Virus record (IMG/VR): IMGVR_UViG_3300049217_000056
Location: 1-27,340 of that record
Source of the DNA: a virus
Direction: 5' to 3' (one strand)
DNA length: 27,340 nucleotides
The notes beneath the pieces were generated by a model. The model made no database searches and had not been told where the DNA came from. It saw only the letters and a program-made list of their open reading frames with translations. The position numbers and the translations under genes were made by a program. This document shows, in pieces, positions 7,072-13,433 of the stretch. The first letter of the stretch is position 1. The number at the start of each line of letters is the position of its first letter.

Positions 7072-8022
7072 CTATACCTCCCTGTATCTAAAAGTCCAGC
7101 CCTTGTGCTGTTTCCTATTTTTGTCACCCCTGAGTACTCGACTTATATTAGACGATTGCAATCCCAACGATTTCGCAGCGTCTTCGCAGGAATCGAATGA
7201 TCTTTCTTCCTTCGTGGCCAGATTAATAGCTGTCACAGGCTTACGTAGGGTTGGGTACAAATTTTCTTCTCTGCTTTTCTTTCTATTCTCAGAATCAAAA
7301 CCCTTTCTAGATTCTGACATGGCATCGCAATGTTCTTGAGTAAAACCAACTCCTTTTCTAGGATTGCCATTCTTAGCGAATTTCTCCTGAATATCAGATT
7401 TTGTCTTGCCTTTATGACACAAAGCGCAAAGAACGCGATGATTTTCTAAACCTAGCGAAGTGCCACCTAGTGTAATCGCCAAGATATGGTCCACTTCCGC
7501 CCTAATACTTCTAGGCAATTGTTCTCTGAAAACTCTCATCAACAATCTAGAAATTTTGGTTCTAACAGAAGCCGGATCTATGGTTTTCCTGTATCTGTTA
7601 AGATAGGCGAGAGCTTTTTCTATGTAAGGCCAATAGGAAAGGTCGCACAGTAGACATTTGAAATCCTGTCTAACCAAAAGAACGTGTAGCCCTTCTTCGC
7701 ATTGTGGCCTAGCCCACGCCAGAGCAGAAGTGACACATTCTTCCGAACACCATTTTCTCTTGTTTCCATCGAGAATACCAAGACACCAAACACAATTCTT
7801 GTTTTTACCGTCTAGCCTGATGATTTTGAAATCAGAAAGACGATAAGCCCTCTTTTTGCAGGACTTGGTCAATTCTTCTATTTGCGGATTCTTTGGAGGT
7901 TTGTACATTTTGAAAGGTGGGCCGTTTATAGTCGTCGTTTGACCCCGCGAGACGGTTAGGCGGTATTCTTCTGGCACCCACGAAAAGTTTGTCCCGTCAG
8001 CTACGTTACAGCCAGACTTCAC
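7072..8022 (-). CDS. HNH homing endonuclease with C-terminal NUMOD1
   Basis: A 316-residue endonuclease. Two CxxC pairs in the first half (CVWC, CSEEC) and CLLC near residue 120 look like zinc-binding elements. The HNH core is AEVDHILAITLGGTSLG followed by ENHRVLCALCHKGKT at about residues 178-210. The C-terminal ~55 residues form a NUMOD1-type DNA-binding helix-turn-helix (VTAINLATKEERSF, CEDAAKSLG, NISRVLRGD, GWTFRY). This architecture is typical of phage homing endonucleases. The start is uncertain: GTG at 8020-8022 gives the length above, and an ATG at 7906-7908 (MYKPPKNPQ) would drop the first 38 residues; neither has a strong ribosome site. It sits next to a 162-nt gap, unusual for this operon. 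Confidence 0.85.
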   Translation of the reverse strand: MKSGCNVADGTNFSWVPEEYRLTVSRGQTTTINGPPFKMYKPPKNPQIEELTKSCKKRAYRLSDFKIIRLDGKNKNCVWCLGILDGNKRKWCSEECVTSALAWARPQCEEGLHVLLVRQDFKCLLCDLSYWPYIEKALAYLNRYRKTIDPASVRTKISRLLMRVFREQLPRSIRAEVDHILAITLGGTSLGLENHRVLCALCHKGKTKSDIQEKFAKNGNPRKGVGFTQEHCDAMSESRKGFDSENRKKSREENLYPTLRKPVTAINLATKEERSFDSCEDAAKSLGLQSSNISRVLRGDKNRKQHKGWTFRYREV

Positions 8023-8184
8023 GGGACCACGAAACCTGAGGACGATCAGAGAACGACATAGACCCAGAGCCCACCCATTCTCCGATCAAGCACGTAGCCT
8101 TCACTTACCGTGACGGTGGGCCCGCCGATAAATTACCTAGATTCTATCACAGACTCTCGACAAAGCAAGAGACCTGACGAAATA

Positions 8185-8541
8185 TCACACGGGATCGCAA
8201 TAACCAGCAGGAAGTGGCGGCAGGGGAACCTGCATTCCGGCCATCGAGTGCGTGCAGTCGCCACAAAAATTCAAGACCCCGTTGGTCAAGATATAATGGC
8301 AAATTTCAGGGATGGGATCACCCTTAGCGTCGTACAACCAAGCGTCTCGACCTTCGCCGACCCACTGCCCATCTACGATATTTCGCTTGAGGCTATGGTG
8401 CGCAAAGCTCGGAGAGAAGGTCGGCTTGTTCAGGTCGCCATTGAATGTCCAAGTATCTGGAAGCGAGTGCATCCCCTGGCAGGCGGAACACCAACGCATG
8501 TAGCGATCCGTAGCATGGCGTAGGTACGGACTCACTTGCAT
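8185..8541 (-). CDS. DUF6527-like small protein
   Basis: The 118-residue product begins MQVSPYLRHATDRYMRWCSAC and carries WTFNGDLNKPTFSPSFAHH, then CHYILTNGVLNFCGDCTHSMAG and a Pro-rich C-terminus. The WTFNGD..KPTFSPS and ICH..I..G...FC.DC.H blocks match a small family of phage and bacterial proteins (DUF6527) that I recall by pattern; function unknown, probably metal-binding given the conserved Cys and His residues. The start chosen is the ATG one base after the upstream TAG. An in-frame extension to 8649 would overlap the upstream gene by over 100 nt and is not used. Confidence 0.75.
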   Translation of the reverse strand: MQVSPYLRHATDRYMRWCSACQGMHSLPDTWTFNGDLNKPTFSPSFAHHSLKRNIVDGQWVGEGRDAWLYDAKGDPIPEICHYILTNGVLNFCGDCTHSMAGMQVPLPPLPAGYCDPV

Positions 8542-8542
8542 A

Positions 8543-8914
8543 CTAGGCCGACGGTACTCGCCAGGACAGGCCCATGCGAGTGGGATTCTTGGGCTGGGTG
8601 TTGAACGGAAGGAGCTGGTTGTTGAAGTAGGCGGCGAAGTCGGGACCAAACAGCTGGGCTGGCTGGCTGCCCTGCGCGGCCACGAAATCTGGGAAGGCGA
8701 CCGCGTAACCCAGGTTGAAGAAGTACTGTGACAGGAAACTCAGATCACACGGATCAACCGTATACAGGAAGACTTCAAACTTGCCCTGAGCGGTGGCTTC
8801 GGCAATGGCCGTTGCGGCCTGGTCGATGAACGCGTCGTTGGCCGCCGTTACCAGAGCGGCAAGGTCGGCATCTGAGTCGGTTTTGGATACGGAAGCTAGA
8901 GGAGGAGTTGCCAT
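8543..8914 (-). CDS. 123-residue protein, unknown function
   Basis: A mildly acidic protein with an Ala-rich helical first half (LAALVTAANDAFIDQAATAI) and a mixed second half with FEVFLYTVDP, then LSFLSQYFFNLGYAVAFPDF and QPAQLFGPDFAAYFNNQLL. The composition and the hydrophobic helix-strand pattern suggest a small folded alpha/beta protein. The start ATG directly follows AGGGG, so ribosome-site spacing is unusually short. One base separates its stop from the next ATG. No family recognised. Confidence 0.65.
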   Translation of the reverse strand: MATPPLASVSKTDSDADLAALVTAANDAFIDQAATAIAEATAQGKFEVFLYTVDPCDLSFLSQYFFNLGYAVAFPDFVAAQGSQPAQLFGPDFAAYFNNQLLPFNTQPKNPTRMGLSWRVPSA

Positions 8915-8931
8915 CCCCTAAAGATTAGCTC

Positions 8932-8954
8932 ATGGACTAGCCCTAAACAGGCTT
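8932..8954. other. Short inverted repeat between genes
   Basis: AGCCCT and AGGGCT form the ends of a 23-nt inverted repeat with one mismatch and a five-base loop, in the 130-nt gap between two leftward genes. There is no T-run on either strand, so it is not a canonical terminator. It may be an operator or an mRNA processing hairpin. Confidence 0.3.
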
Positions 8955-9046
8955 AAGGGCTAATGTATGATATCTTATTGAAAGAGTCAAATGATCAGTA
9001 TAATGATCAAGTAGTTGGAGAATATCTTCGAGAATCCAGTCAATTT

Positions 9047-9442
9047 TCATATGACTGGACTCCACGAGTTCTGAATGAATTCAATAGTTTCAGGCTCATT
9101 TTCCAGAATATCAAATACCCGCTTCAGCACCTTTTGCTCCACAGACGAGACGGGCGAATGCTTGAGTTTACGAATCAGATAAGAAATACCATCTGTTGCG
9201 ACCTGATGTGGCTCTAAGCCAGAGAATTTGACCAGAGTATCGGCGGTGCTATCCACAATAGCAGCGGCGGCCTCAAGGGCCTCTGAATAGGCCAGTTGTC
9301 TCTGGGATTCGACCAGCTCCCGGAGGGCCACCCGGAAGGATTCGTTGCCAGAAAGGGCCTCGCCGGTCCCATCAGCGCTTTGGGTAATGAGTACCAGCGC
9401 CCGGTGCGCCAACCACTGAATTTGTTCTTCGACTGTTTTCAT
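9047..9442 (-). CDS. 131-residue helical protein, unknown function
   Basis: The product starts MKTVEEQIQWLAHRALVL and is almost entirely helical by composition (LVESQRQLAYSEALEAAAAI, LIRKLKHSPVSSVEQKVLK, DILENEPETIEF). The ATG used has GAGG about 10 nt upstream; an in-frame GTG nine codons earlier is less likely because it would precede that site. The stop lies more than 130 nt before the next leftward gene. No family recognised. Confidence 0.65.
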   Translation of the reverse strand: MKTVEEQIQWLAHRALVLITQSADGTGEALSGNESFRVALRELVESQRQLAYSEALEAAAAIVDSTADTLVKFSGLEPHQVATDGISYLIRKLKHSPVSSVEQKVLKRVFDILENEPETIEFIQNSWSPVI

Positions 9443-9453
9443 GGGAACTGCCC

Positions 9454-9597
9454 TCAATCCTGGTAGCACTCAGCATACCGTTTATCGCCGATTGGAGTTA
9501 AACCAAATGTGCTAGCTGCGCACCCTTCTTGCCAGCCTCGGTTCCAGGCCAGAACCGCGAAGGCCATAGCCAAGGTGAACCAGAGAACTTTCTTCAA
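9454..9597 (-). CDS. 47-residue membrane-anchored small protein
   Basis: A short frame read from TTG at 9595-9597: a basic start (MKKVLWF), a hydrophobic helix (TLAMAFAVLAW), then NRGWQEGCAASTFGLTPIG and a polar end with two further charged residues. The layout is a signal-anchor followed by a short exported or cytosolic tail, common for small phage membrane proteins. An AGGT lies about 9 nt before the start, and GGAG further up. The stop is 12 nt before the start of the next gene, whose GAGG site lies inside this frame. The rare start codon lowers confidence; the strong hydrophobic N-terminus raises it. Confidence 0.6.
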   Translation of the reverse strand: MKKVLWFTLAMAFAVLAWNRGWQEGCAASTFGLTPIGDKRYAECYQD

Positions 9598-9759
9598 ATT
9601 GAACTGACCTATTTAATCTCCTTTTCGTGGGCCTACTCCGGCTTCAAAGACTTCTATGGGTTTCCCCTCCATCTCCACCGTTTCGGCCCCGGAACCGATA
9701 TCTTAGGCGGTTACCTGCTCAACGCTTCCCGCTGCGCTGGGTTGCGATCCCAGAAATAA

Positions 9760-9787
9760 AGATTATCACATGACTCAACTTTGTCAA
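9760..9787 (-). promoter_or_regulatory. Sigma70-like promoter with long leader
   Basis: On the minus strand TTGACA, a 16-nt spacer and TAATCT are followed about 150 nt later by the first supported start (9597). The leader contains a 5-bp hairpin (CTGGG/CCCAG around 9738-9754) and a 19-29 codon frame (from about 9690 to 9610) with ATG GAG GGG. The arrangement would suit attenuation or a leader peptide, but that is inference. Confidence 0.45.
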
Positions 9788-9859
9788 AAAATAAAAACGC
9801 CGGTAGACCTTCAATCCGCACCAAAAGGCTGAGACCCTTAGACGCGTTGCGGCACGAGT

Positions 9860-9933
9860 CGCTAATCGGGTCAAACGGCGGCCCAAATAAGGGCGCTAAT
9901 TGGGTCACGAACGCAAATAAGGGTCTTATTTGC
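9860..9933. repeat. Tandem two-part direct repeats plus palindrome
   Basis: CGCTAATCGGGTC (9860) and CGCTAATTGGGTC (9894) are followed in each case by CAAATAAGGG (9884 and 9914). The second copy of CAAATAAGGG is part of a perfect palindrome, GCAAATAA and TTATTTGC around a GGGTC centre (9913-9933). The block lies upstream of the promoter at 9760 and downstream of the HNH gene, where no convincing gene is read. It looks like a binding-site cluster. Confidence 0.6.
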
Positions 9934-9999
9934 GGGGGCGCGGTTTCATAGGAAGATAATACGGCTCTTTGTAGGAAGAATATACGCGATACCGTATAA

Positions 10000-10626
10000 T
10001 CACCAGTCCTTTGACGCTTCAATAAAAGCTTCCAGTGACGGGTATTCTTTTGGAAGGCTGACTGATTTAGAATAGTTATCCTTCTCCCAGACAGGTCTGA
10101 CGTTTCGATACTTGAGGGCCTTCCTCAAGACAGCTTCCCCGGCCTTATAGGCGATTGAAAGCGGAAAGATGTGATCTAACACCCACGAACCGCGCCCAGG
10201 GTTGTCCCACGTCATGCCGGGCTGAAAAAGGGCCTCCAGGTGCGATCTGAGTTGGGCTGGGGTACAGCCCAGTTCTTCCTGGAAAACGTCCACCTTTTTG
10301 GTCCCCAGCGCCCACCATCTGAGTCGCGCGGGAGCTTCTACCTTGAGCTTGAAGAGTGCATCGGTCGCTTTCCGGGTTGCGAAATACTCGCCCACGTAGG
10401 TTGGGTTATTTTTGTGCCATTCATTCACTTGGTCTAAGATGGCCTGCTTGTTGGCGGGGTCATGGTACCGCGCCAACTGATAGCGCCGTTTTTCTACCTT
10501 GTTCTTGTTGTAGTAATCCCGGACTTTGTTGATGCACGTCGAACAATTCAGGTTCACCTTGCTGTTACGCTTGACGGCGAATTCAGATTCGTTTTTGGGG
10601 GTTCCGCATGTTTTACATCGTTTCAT
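10000..10626 (-). CDS. HNH endonuclease with N-terminal zinc finger
   Basis: A 208-residue nuclease. The N-terminal CKTCGTPKNESEF and CSTC form a zinc finger often found in phage HNH endonucleases. A basic helical linker follows (NKNKVEKRRYQLARY). The C-terminal catalytic part is the GMTWDN-type HNH: LGCTPAQLRSHLEALF, GMTWDN, WVLDHIFPLS, then KYRNVRPVWEKDNYSKS, where the Asp-His pair, the Asn and the final Asn-x-x-Lys form the active site. The usual His before the Asp in this family (WHIDHI) is Val here. An extended -10 box lies so close to the ATG that the mRNA may be leaderless. It is the first gene of the leftward arm. Confidence 0.88.
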   Translation of the reverse strand: MKRCKTCGTPKNESEFAVKRNSKVNLNCSTCINKVRDYYNKNKVEKRRYQLARYHDPANKQAILDQVNEWHKNNPTYVGEYFATRKATDALFKLKVEAPARLRWWALGTKKVDVFQEELGCTPAQLRSHLEALFQPGMTWDNPGRGSWVLDHIFPLSIAYKAGEAVLRKALKYRNVRPVWEKDNYSKSVSLPKEYPSLEAFIEASKDW

Positions 10627-10632
10627 AAATCT

Positions 10633-10641
10633 AATATATCA
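10633..10641 (-). promoter_or_regulatory. Extended -10 box for a leaderless mRNA
   Basis: On the minus strand TGATATATT ends 6 nt before the ATG of the HNH gene. A start site 6-7 nt downstream of the -10 box would fall on the ATG itself. No ribosome site is visible. The -35 region is poor (TTTTGG). Confidence 0.45.
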
Positions 10642-10755
10642 CAATTTTTATTTCCAAAATCGGCCTATTTTTCCAAAAATTTTCGGGCGGATTTTTGAAA
10701 GATTCCCCTAGGGGAAAACCTTGTAAGTAATGAATCTATATACCAAATTTTTTAA

Positions 10756-10868
10756 TTGACTGGGGGACTCTTATAAATTTTTAATTTGAAGGTGAGGCCA
10801 TGTCGGAGTACATGGGGGCTTGGGTGTGTCCTAATAGACACACCCCGATAACCGGGATTTCTGTCTGA
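10756..10868 (+). other. Promoter-like sequence and 22-codon frame with strong hairpin
   Basis: TTGACT (10756), an 18-nt spacer and TTTAAT (10780) form a rightward promoter candidate. It is followed by GGTGAGG and an ATG at 10800 that opens a 22-codon frame ending at 10868. Inside the frame GGGTGTGTC and GACACACCC (10822-10845) form a perfect 9-bp hairpin with a 6-nt loop and no T-run. It could be a leader peptide with a regulatory hairpin, or the 5' end of a structured RNA. No promoter test is possible from sequence alone. Confidence 0.35.
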
Positions 10869-11191
10869 TATCAGTTACTTAGTCCTGTGTCACGCCGAGG
10901 GACGACCTAGGTCAACGCAGACATGCGTCTGTCCTTTGGCACGCTTCGTGGATATGCAAGGAACGAGCCCTTGCAAGACGTATGCCTTGACACATGGGTC
11001 AGACCTAGCGCGGTGCGCCGAGTCAGACATGACCCAAGTCATTGATACCCTAGGACATGTGCGACACATGCGTCACGCATGAGTTAGCCTAGCACTGTCA
11101 GATTCAACCTATTGTGTCCCTATAGACATGCCATGCAATGCACTGACTTGAGGCGGGTTAGTTCAGCGCTTGCGCTAGGTTAGCCAAAGGA
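10869..11191. other. Palindrome-rich non-coding stretch
   Basis: No gene is visible here. The stretch is full of short inverted repeats: CAGAC/GTCTG near 10918, GCAAGG/CCTTGC near 10957-10974, TGGGTCA/TGACCCA near 10994-11036, and a perfect CATGCGT-C-ACGCATG near 11067-11081. The word GACATG or GACACATG recurs at least six times. It may be a structured RNA, an origin or a multi-site binding region. The sequence alone does not decide. Confidence 0.4.
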
Positions 11192-11300
11192 ATAGAGGCA
11201 TTATGTTTGACAGAGTCATAGAGGCATTATGTTTGACAGAGTCATAGAGGCATTATGTTTGACAGAGTCATAGAGGCATTATGTTTGACAGAGTCATAGG
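11192..11300 (+). repeat. Four tandem 26-bp repeats carrying ribosome site and ATG
   Basis: Four exact 26-bp copies begin at 11192, 11218, 11244 and 11270, with the first five bases of a fifth at 11296. Each contains AGAGGC, then ATT, then ATG, so a ribosome binding site and start codon (11203, 11229, 11255, 11281) are repeated. Because 26 is not a multiple of three, the first three starts read a 14-codon frame that stops at the second next repeat, and only the last start reads into a longer peptide. Each copy also holds a TTGACA word. Confidence 0.9.
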
Positions 11301-11385
11301 CATGGTATTGGCGTCTATTGCAGTTTGGTCAGTAGTGGCCGCTTGCGGACAGTTAATTGAGATTAGTCGGGTTTTCGGGGGATAG
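11281..11385 (+). CDS. 34-residue membrane peptide
   Basis: Read from the fourth repeated ATG: MFDRVIGMVLASIAVWSVVA followed by ACGQLIEISRVFGG. The first two thirds is a single hydrophobic helix with one Asp and one Arg at its start; the rest is a short polar tail. The ribosome site AGAGG is 5 nt upstream. Length and layout resemble small phage membrane peptides (toxin- or holin-like), but there is no recognised family. The first five codons come from the repeat unit itself. Confidence 0.55.
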   Translation: MFDRVIGMVLASIAVWSVVAACGQLIEISRVFGG

Positions 11386-11948
11386 GACGCACAAAATCCC
11401 GCAATTTTGCATTGCAGGAAAACGGCGGCGCCGATCAATCGCGCGGCGGCGAAACGCAGGGTTTTCGCCTTTGGCCGTTGACACAGTGTTACCCTGACAC
11501 ATGGCCATGTATTAGCAGACAACGCGCAAGCGCTTGATTTAACTCAAGTATTTGGCGTGTGTCCATGCTAACACGTTTTTAACCCTTTGTTTACTAAGCG
11601 CAAGCGCCGTTTGACTTAGAGTTTCGACCGGTGCGCAATGGGATTGCGTCCGTATAGAGCCGTCCGTTGACTAGGGTCAATTAGGCCGTCCTATAGGCCT
11701 TGCGCTCCGCGCCTAGGGGCGTTGGGCGTGCAATGCCGTCGATACCCTTAAAGATTAGTCGGACAGCCTATAAAGGCGCCGGGAGTCATTCCATTCCAAG
11801 GGAGCCGCGTACCTTGACGATACGTTTAGACTTCATTAGACGCCCGGCTTGCCGCTCCCTTGGGAGTTTAGACTTGAATGGGGCGCGATACCCTTAAGAT
11901 TATGTGAAATACATTTGACGGGCCTCTGAACGCGCTATAACACAAATT
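11386..11948. other. Non-coding stretch with inverted repeats
   Basis: No convincing gene is read on either strand in about 560 nt. Visible structure: GCGCAAGCGC palindromic words at 11527 and 11600, CGCTCCGCGCC at 11703 (shared with the repeats at 12797-12847), an inverted pair CCAAGGGAG (11796) and CTCCCTTGG (11855), two direct copies of TTTAGACTT (11825 and 11867), and GATACCCTTAA at about 11741 and 11887. A 15-nt word CAAAATCCCGCAATT (near 11393) recurs at 13260. A weak rightward promoter TTGACG-15-TATAAC ends near 11940. Confidence 0.4.
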
Positions 11949-11981
11949 AAAAAACCCTCGGTACAATTGTACCGAGGGTTT
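11949..11981 (-). terminator. Rho-independent terminator of the 12532-12008 gene pair
   Basis: A perfect 13-bp stem, AAACCCTCGGTAC with GTACCGAGGGTTT around an AATT loop (11952-11981), is followed on the minus strand by six T residues (11949-11954 read in reverse). It lies 27 nt after the stop of the last leftward gene. On the plus strand only three T residues follow, so it should act mainly leftward. Confidence 0.9.
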
Positions 11982-12007
11982 GCATTGGAATGGAATTTCA
12001 ACTAGAA

Positions 12008-12193
12008 TTATGCCGCCTTGACTAATTTGAGCTTGGGCGATTCGCTCCGTTCAATAAGTAGTCTAGAGATAATAGACTGCTGCAGTGTAAAAACCAATCC
12101 AATCAAGCGTATACGTTCCAAGGTATCACATTCAGGATCGGCAGAGCGCTTGATAGAATACTCAACTATTTCAATCATTTCGTGGATTAACAT
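12008..12193 (-). CDS. 61-residue helical protein, unknown function
   Basis: The product starts MLIHEMIEIVEYSIKRS and is helical throughout, with a hydrophobic LIGLVFTLQQSIISRLLI segment and a basic end. The chosen ATG has GAGG nine nt upstream; the open frame extends 17 codons further up without a ribosome site. It is the second of two leftward genes that share a promoter region at 12620-12700 and a terminator. A role as a small regulator controlling the divergent switch is possible but not shown; no helix-turn-helix is obvious. Confidence 0.65.
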   Translation of the reverse strand: MLIHEMIEIVEYSIKRSADPECDTLERIRLIGLVFTLQQSIISRLLIERSESPKLKLVKAA

Positions 12194-12259
12194 AGAAATT
12201 GTCCTCTCTTGAGACAAGACATTCACTGCTACTACCAGGTACACGCGGTATATCCTGAC

Positions 12260-12532
12260 TTAGACATGAGAATCCTCCCAGTTATGATCATCGCGTACAG
12301 CGAATAGGTCGCCATCCTGATACAATCGCCAGATATGACCATTGTCGTCGTGGAATTCTGCATTTCGGAGTACATCGTCCCATGCGTCCCAATATAAGTC
12401 ATTGTATGGATTAGACAAATCCTTTAAGTCAGCGGTATCCAAATTCCACGAGTCTAAATCAAATCTCTCGTAAAAATTTCTGGGAACATATATTCCCGCC
12501 GCTCCGTCAATTAAACAAATAATGGTATCCAT
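12260..12532 (-). CDS. Conserved acidic phage/plasmid protein
   Basis: A 90-residue, very acidic and aromatic protein. The central and C-terminal part, YWDAWDDVLRNAEF followed by HIWRLYQDGDLFAV, is a pattern I recall from many small hypothetical proteins of phages and plasmids (the WD.VL.NA...D..G..W.L.QDGDL block). Its charge and aromatic content resemble DNA-mimic proteins, but that is only an impression. The start has a textbook AGGAGG seven nt upstream. It is the first gene leftward of the three-operator control region. Confidence 0.75.
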   Translation of the reverse strand: MDTIICLIDGAAGIYVPRNFYERFDLDSWNLDTADLKDLSNPYNDLYWDAWDDVLRNAEFHDDNGHIWRLYQDGDLFAVRDDHNWEDSHV

Positions 12533-12627
12533 GGTATATTCCTCCTGGGAATTTTTTCTAAACTCTTAGAGTGCAACGCATAGGCCACAATTTCGTCAAT
12601 CTATTTGCCATGCGTCAACTAGTTATA

Positions 12628-12710
12628 TGACAATTTTTGTCACCTTATCGACAATTTTTGTCAACTATTTAATAATATTGAGTAAAATGGTGACAAAAAT
12701 TGTCACCATT
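12628..12710. promoter_or_regulatory. Three-site operator between divergent genes
   Basis: Three near-identical palindromes: TGACAATTTTTGTCA at 12628-12642, CGACAATTTTTGTCAA at 12649-12664 and, on the other strand orientation, GGTGACAAAAATTGTCACC at 12689-12707. The last extends to an 11+3+11 palindrome over 12686-12710. The first two are 21 nt apart centre to centre (two helical turns) and the third about 42 nt further. They separate leftward genes (12532 down) from rightward genes (12925 up), in AT-rich DNA with TAATAT and TATAAC words that could be -10 boxes. This is the layout of a phage repressor control region. Confidence 0.8.
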
Positions 12711-12775
12711 AATAGGCATAGTCATTGCATCTATTTCCGCACAGACTAGAAGAAATGAAATTGAATGTGTCCTAT

Positions 12776-12886
12776 GTGTCCTGTCAGACACTTGGGGCGC
12801 TCCGCGCCTGCCTGGGGCGCTCCGCGCCTGCCTGTGGCGCTCCGCGCCTGGAGGTGTCCTGTCAGACAGGGGTGTCCTGTCAGACA
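12776..12886 (+). repeat. Two kinds of short palindromic repeats
   Basis: GTGTCCTGTCAGACA occurs at 12776, 12854 and 12872, and a reversed copy lacking its last base pairs lies at 13455-13467. Between the first two copies, a 20-bp unit with the hairpin GGCGCTCCGCGCC is repeated three times (12791-12850). Both units are palindromic (TGTC-A-GACA and GGCGC-TCC-GCGCC). Related copies of CGCTCCGCGCC or its complement lie at 11703 and 14535. An open frame runs through the block but its translation is simple repeat and unlikely to be protein. Confidence 0.8.
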
Positions 12887-12924
12887 AGGGTGTCCAGGGC
12901 GACACATGTCCAAAAAGAGTCAGT

Positions 12925-13095
12925 GTGTCAAAACCCATAGTGTGTCGCGGCGAATTCTACTTTTATTTCAATGGCAATATTATTGAAGTTTGGCTAGGCC
13001 AAATAAATGGGTCCGAGTCGGAATTCGTACTAAGCCTAGATAAGAGTTATTTGCCTGATTTAATAGCGGGATTGACCGCATTAACCCCAAGATAG
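12925..13095 (+). CDS. Small FYFY...VWLG protein, paralogue of the 18562 gene
   Basis: The product reads CRGEFYFYFNGNIIEVWLG then SESEFVLSLDKSYLPDLIAGLTAL. It aligns over its full length with the 18562-18726 product (RGGFYFYMVADVLVVWLG, SESERVMEVNESYLPQIIAG). This conservation shows that the C-terminal 50 residues of a longer open frame (from 12700) are the real gene. The start is uncertain: GTG at 12925 or GTG at 12940; the paralogue begins with GTG at the same place in the alignment as the latter. No good ribosome site is seen. The fold is probably three beta strands and a helix. No function known. Confidence 0.6.
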   Translation: MSKPIVCRGEFYFYFNGNIIEVWLGQINGSESEFVLSLDKSYLPDLIAGLTALTPR

Positions 13096-13320
13096 GGCCA
13101 AGCCAAGATAGAATAGGCCGGGGCCAAACTCACGCTATCTATAGAGGATTGTTAGAATATTTTCGTTTTTATCATATAGAGAATTCTGTTAGGTCGCTCT
13201 TTTCTAAAGCCTAAAAACTATACATTCTATAGGCCAATTCACTGCCTCTTATCGGGCCGCAAAATCCCGCAATTCCCCAAGTAAAATTCACCGAGTAAAT
13301 AGATTTTATTGGACCCTCAT

Positions 13321-13374
13321 AGGTCAAAATTCACCCTATACCAAAAACAATTCTCAGAAGTGAATTTTTAGATG
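13321..13374 (+). repeat. Start-associated element, copy A
   Basis: About 50 nt: GGTCAAAATTCACCC, then CCAAAAACAATTCTCAGAAG, then TGAATTTTTAG and ATG. It shares its layout with copies at 13375, 18278 and 19752. Here the ribosome site is changed (CAGAAGTG in place of CAGGAGTG) and the ATG opens only four codons. Confidence 0.65.
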
Positions 13375-13433
13375 GGGGATGGTTAAAAATCATTCGCCTA
13401 ATTTTCAATTCCCAGGAGTGTTTTTTAGGATGC
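13375..13433 (+). repeat. Start-associated element, copy D
   Basis: GGATGGTTAAAAATCATTCG, then TTTTCAATTCCCAGGAGTG, then TTTTTTAGG and ATG. The ribosome site is intact, but the frame from the ATG (13430) is only nine codons (MLYNSTKLV). Confidence 0.6.

Noticed and set aside
8023-8184. Group I intron around the HNH-NUMOD1 gene
   Set aside because: No split gene is visible on the two sides and no recognisable P/Q/R/S core elements were seen by eye.
9738-9754. tRNA-like T-arm CTGGG-TTGCGAT-CCCAG
   Set aside because: Loop sequence is not of T-loop type, and no acceptor, D or anticodon arm can be drawn. No tRNA was found elsewhere in the window.
9711-10022. A 103-codon leftward frame from TTG overlapping the HNH gene end
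   Set aside because: It has no ribosome site, runs through the direct repeats and the palindrome at 9860-9933 and across a better promoter at 9760. Its translation has no recognisable pattern. The C-terminal FWDRNPAQREALSR looks protein-like but is too short to decide.
11192-11300. Could the 26-bp repeats be a CRISPR array?
   Set aside because: The units are directly adjacent with no unique spacers, and no cas gene is present.
11268-11522. An 84-codon leftward frame in the non-coding region
   Set aside because: It runs antisense through the 26-bp repeats and the small membrane peptide, with no ribosome site and an unlikely composition.
12700-12924. N-terminal extension of the VWLG gene to 12700
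   Set aside because: This part is a translation of the palindromic repeats (GAPRLPGALRACL-like) and is absent from the paralogue at 18562.
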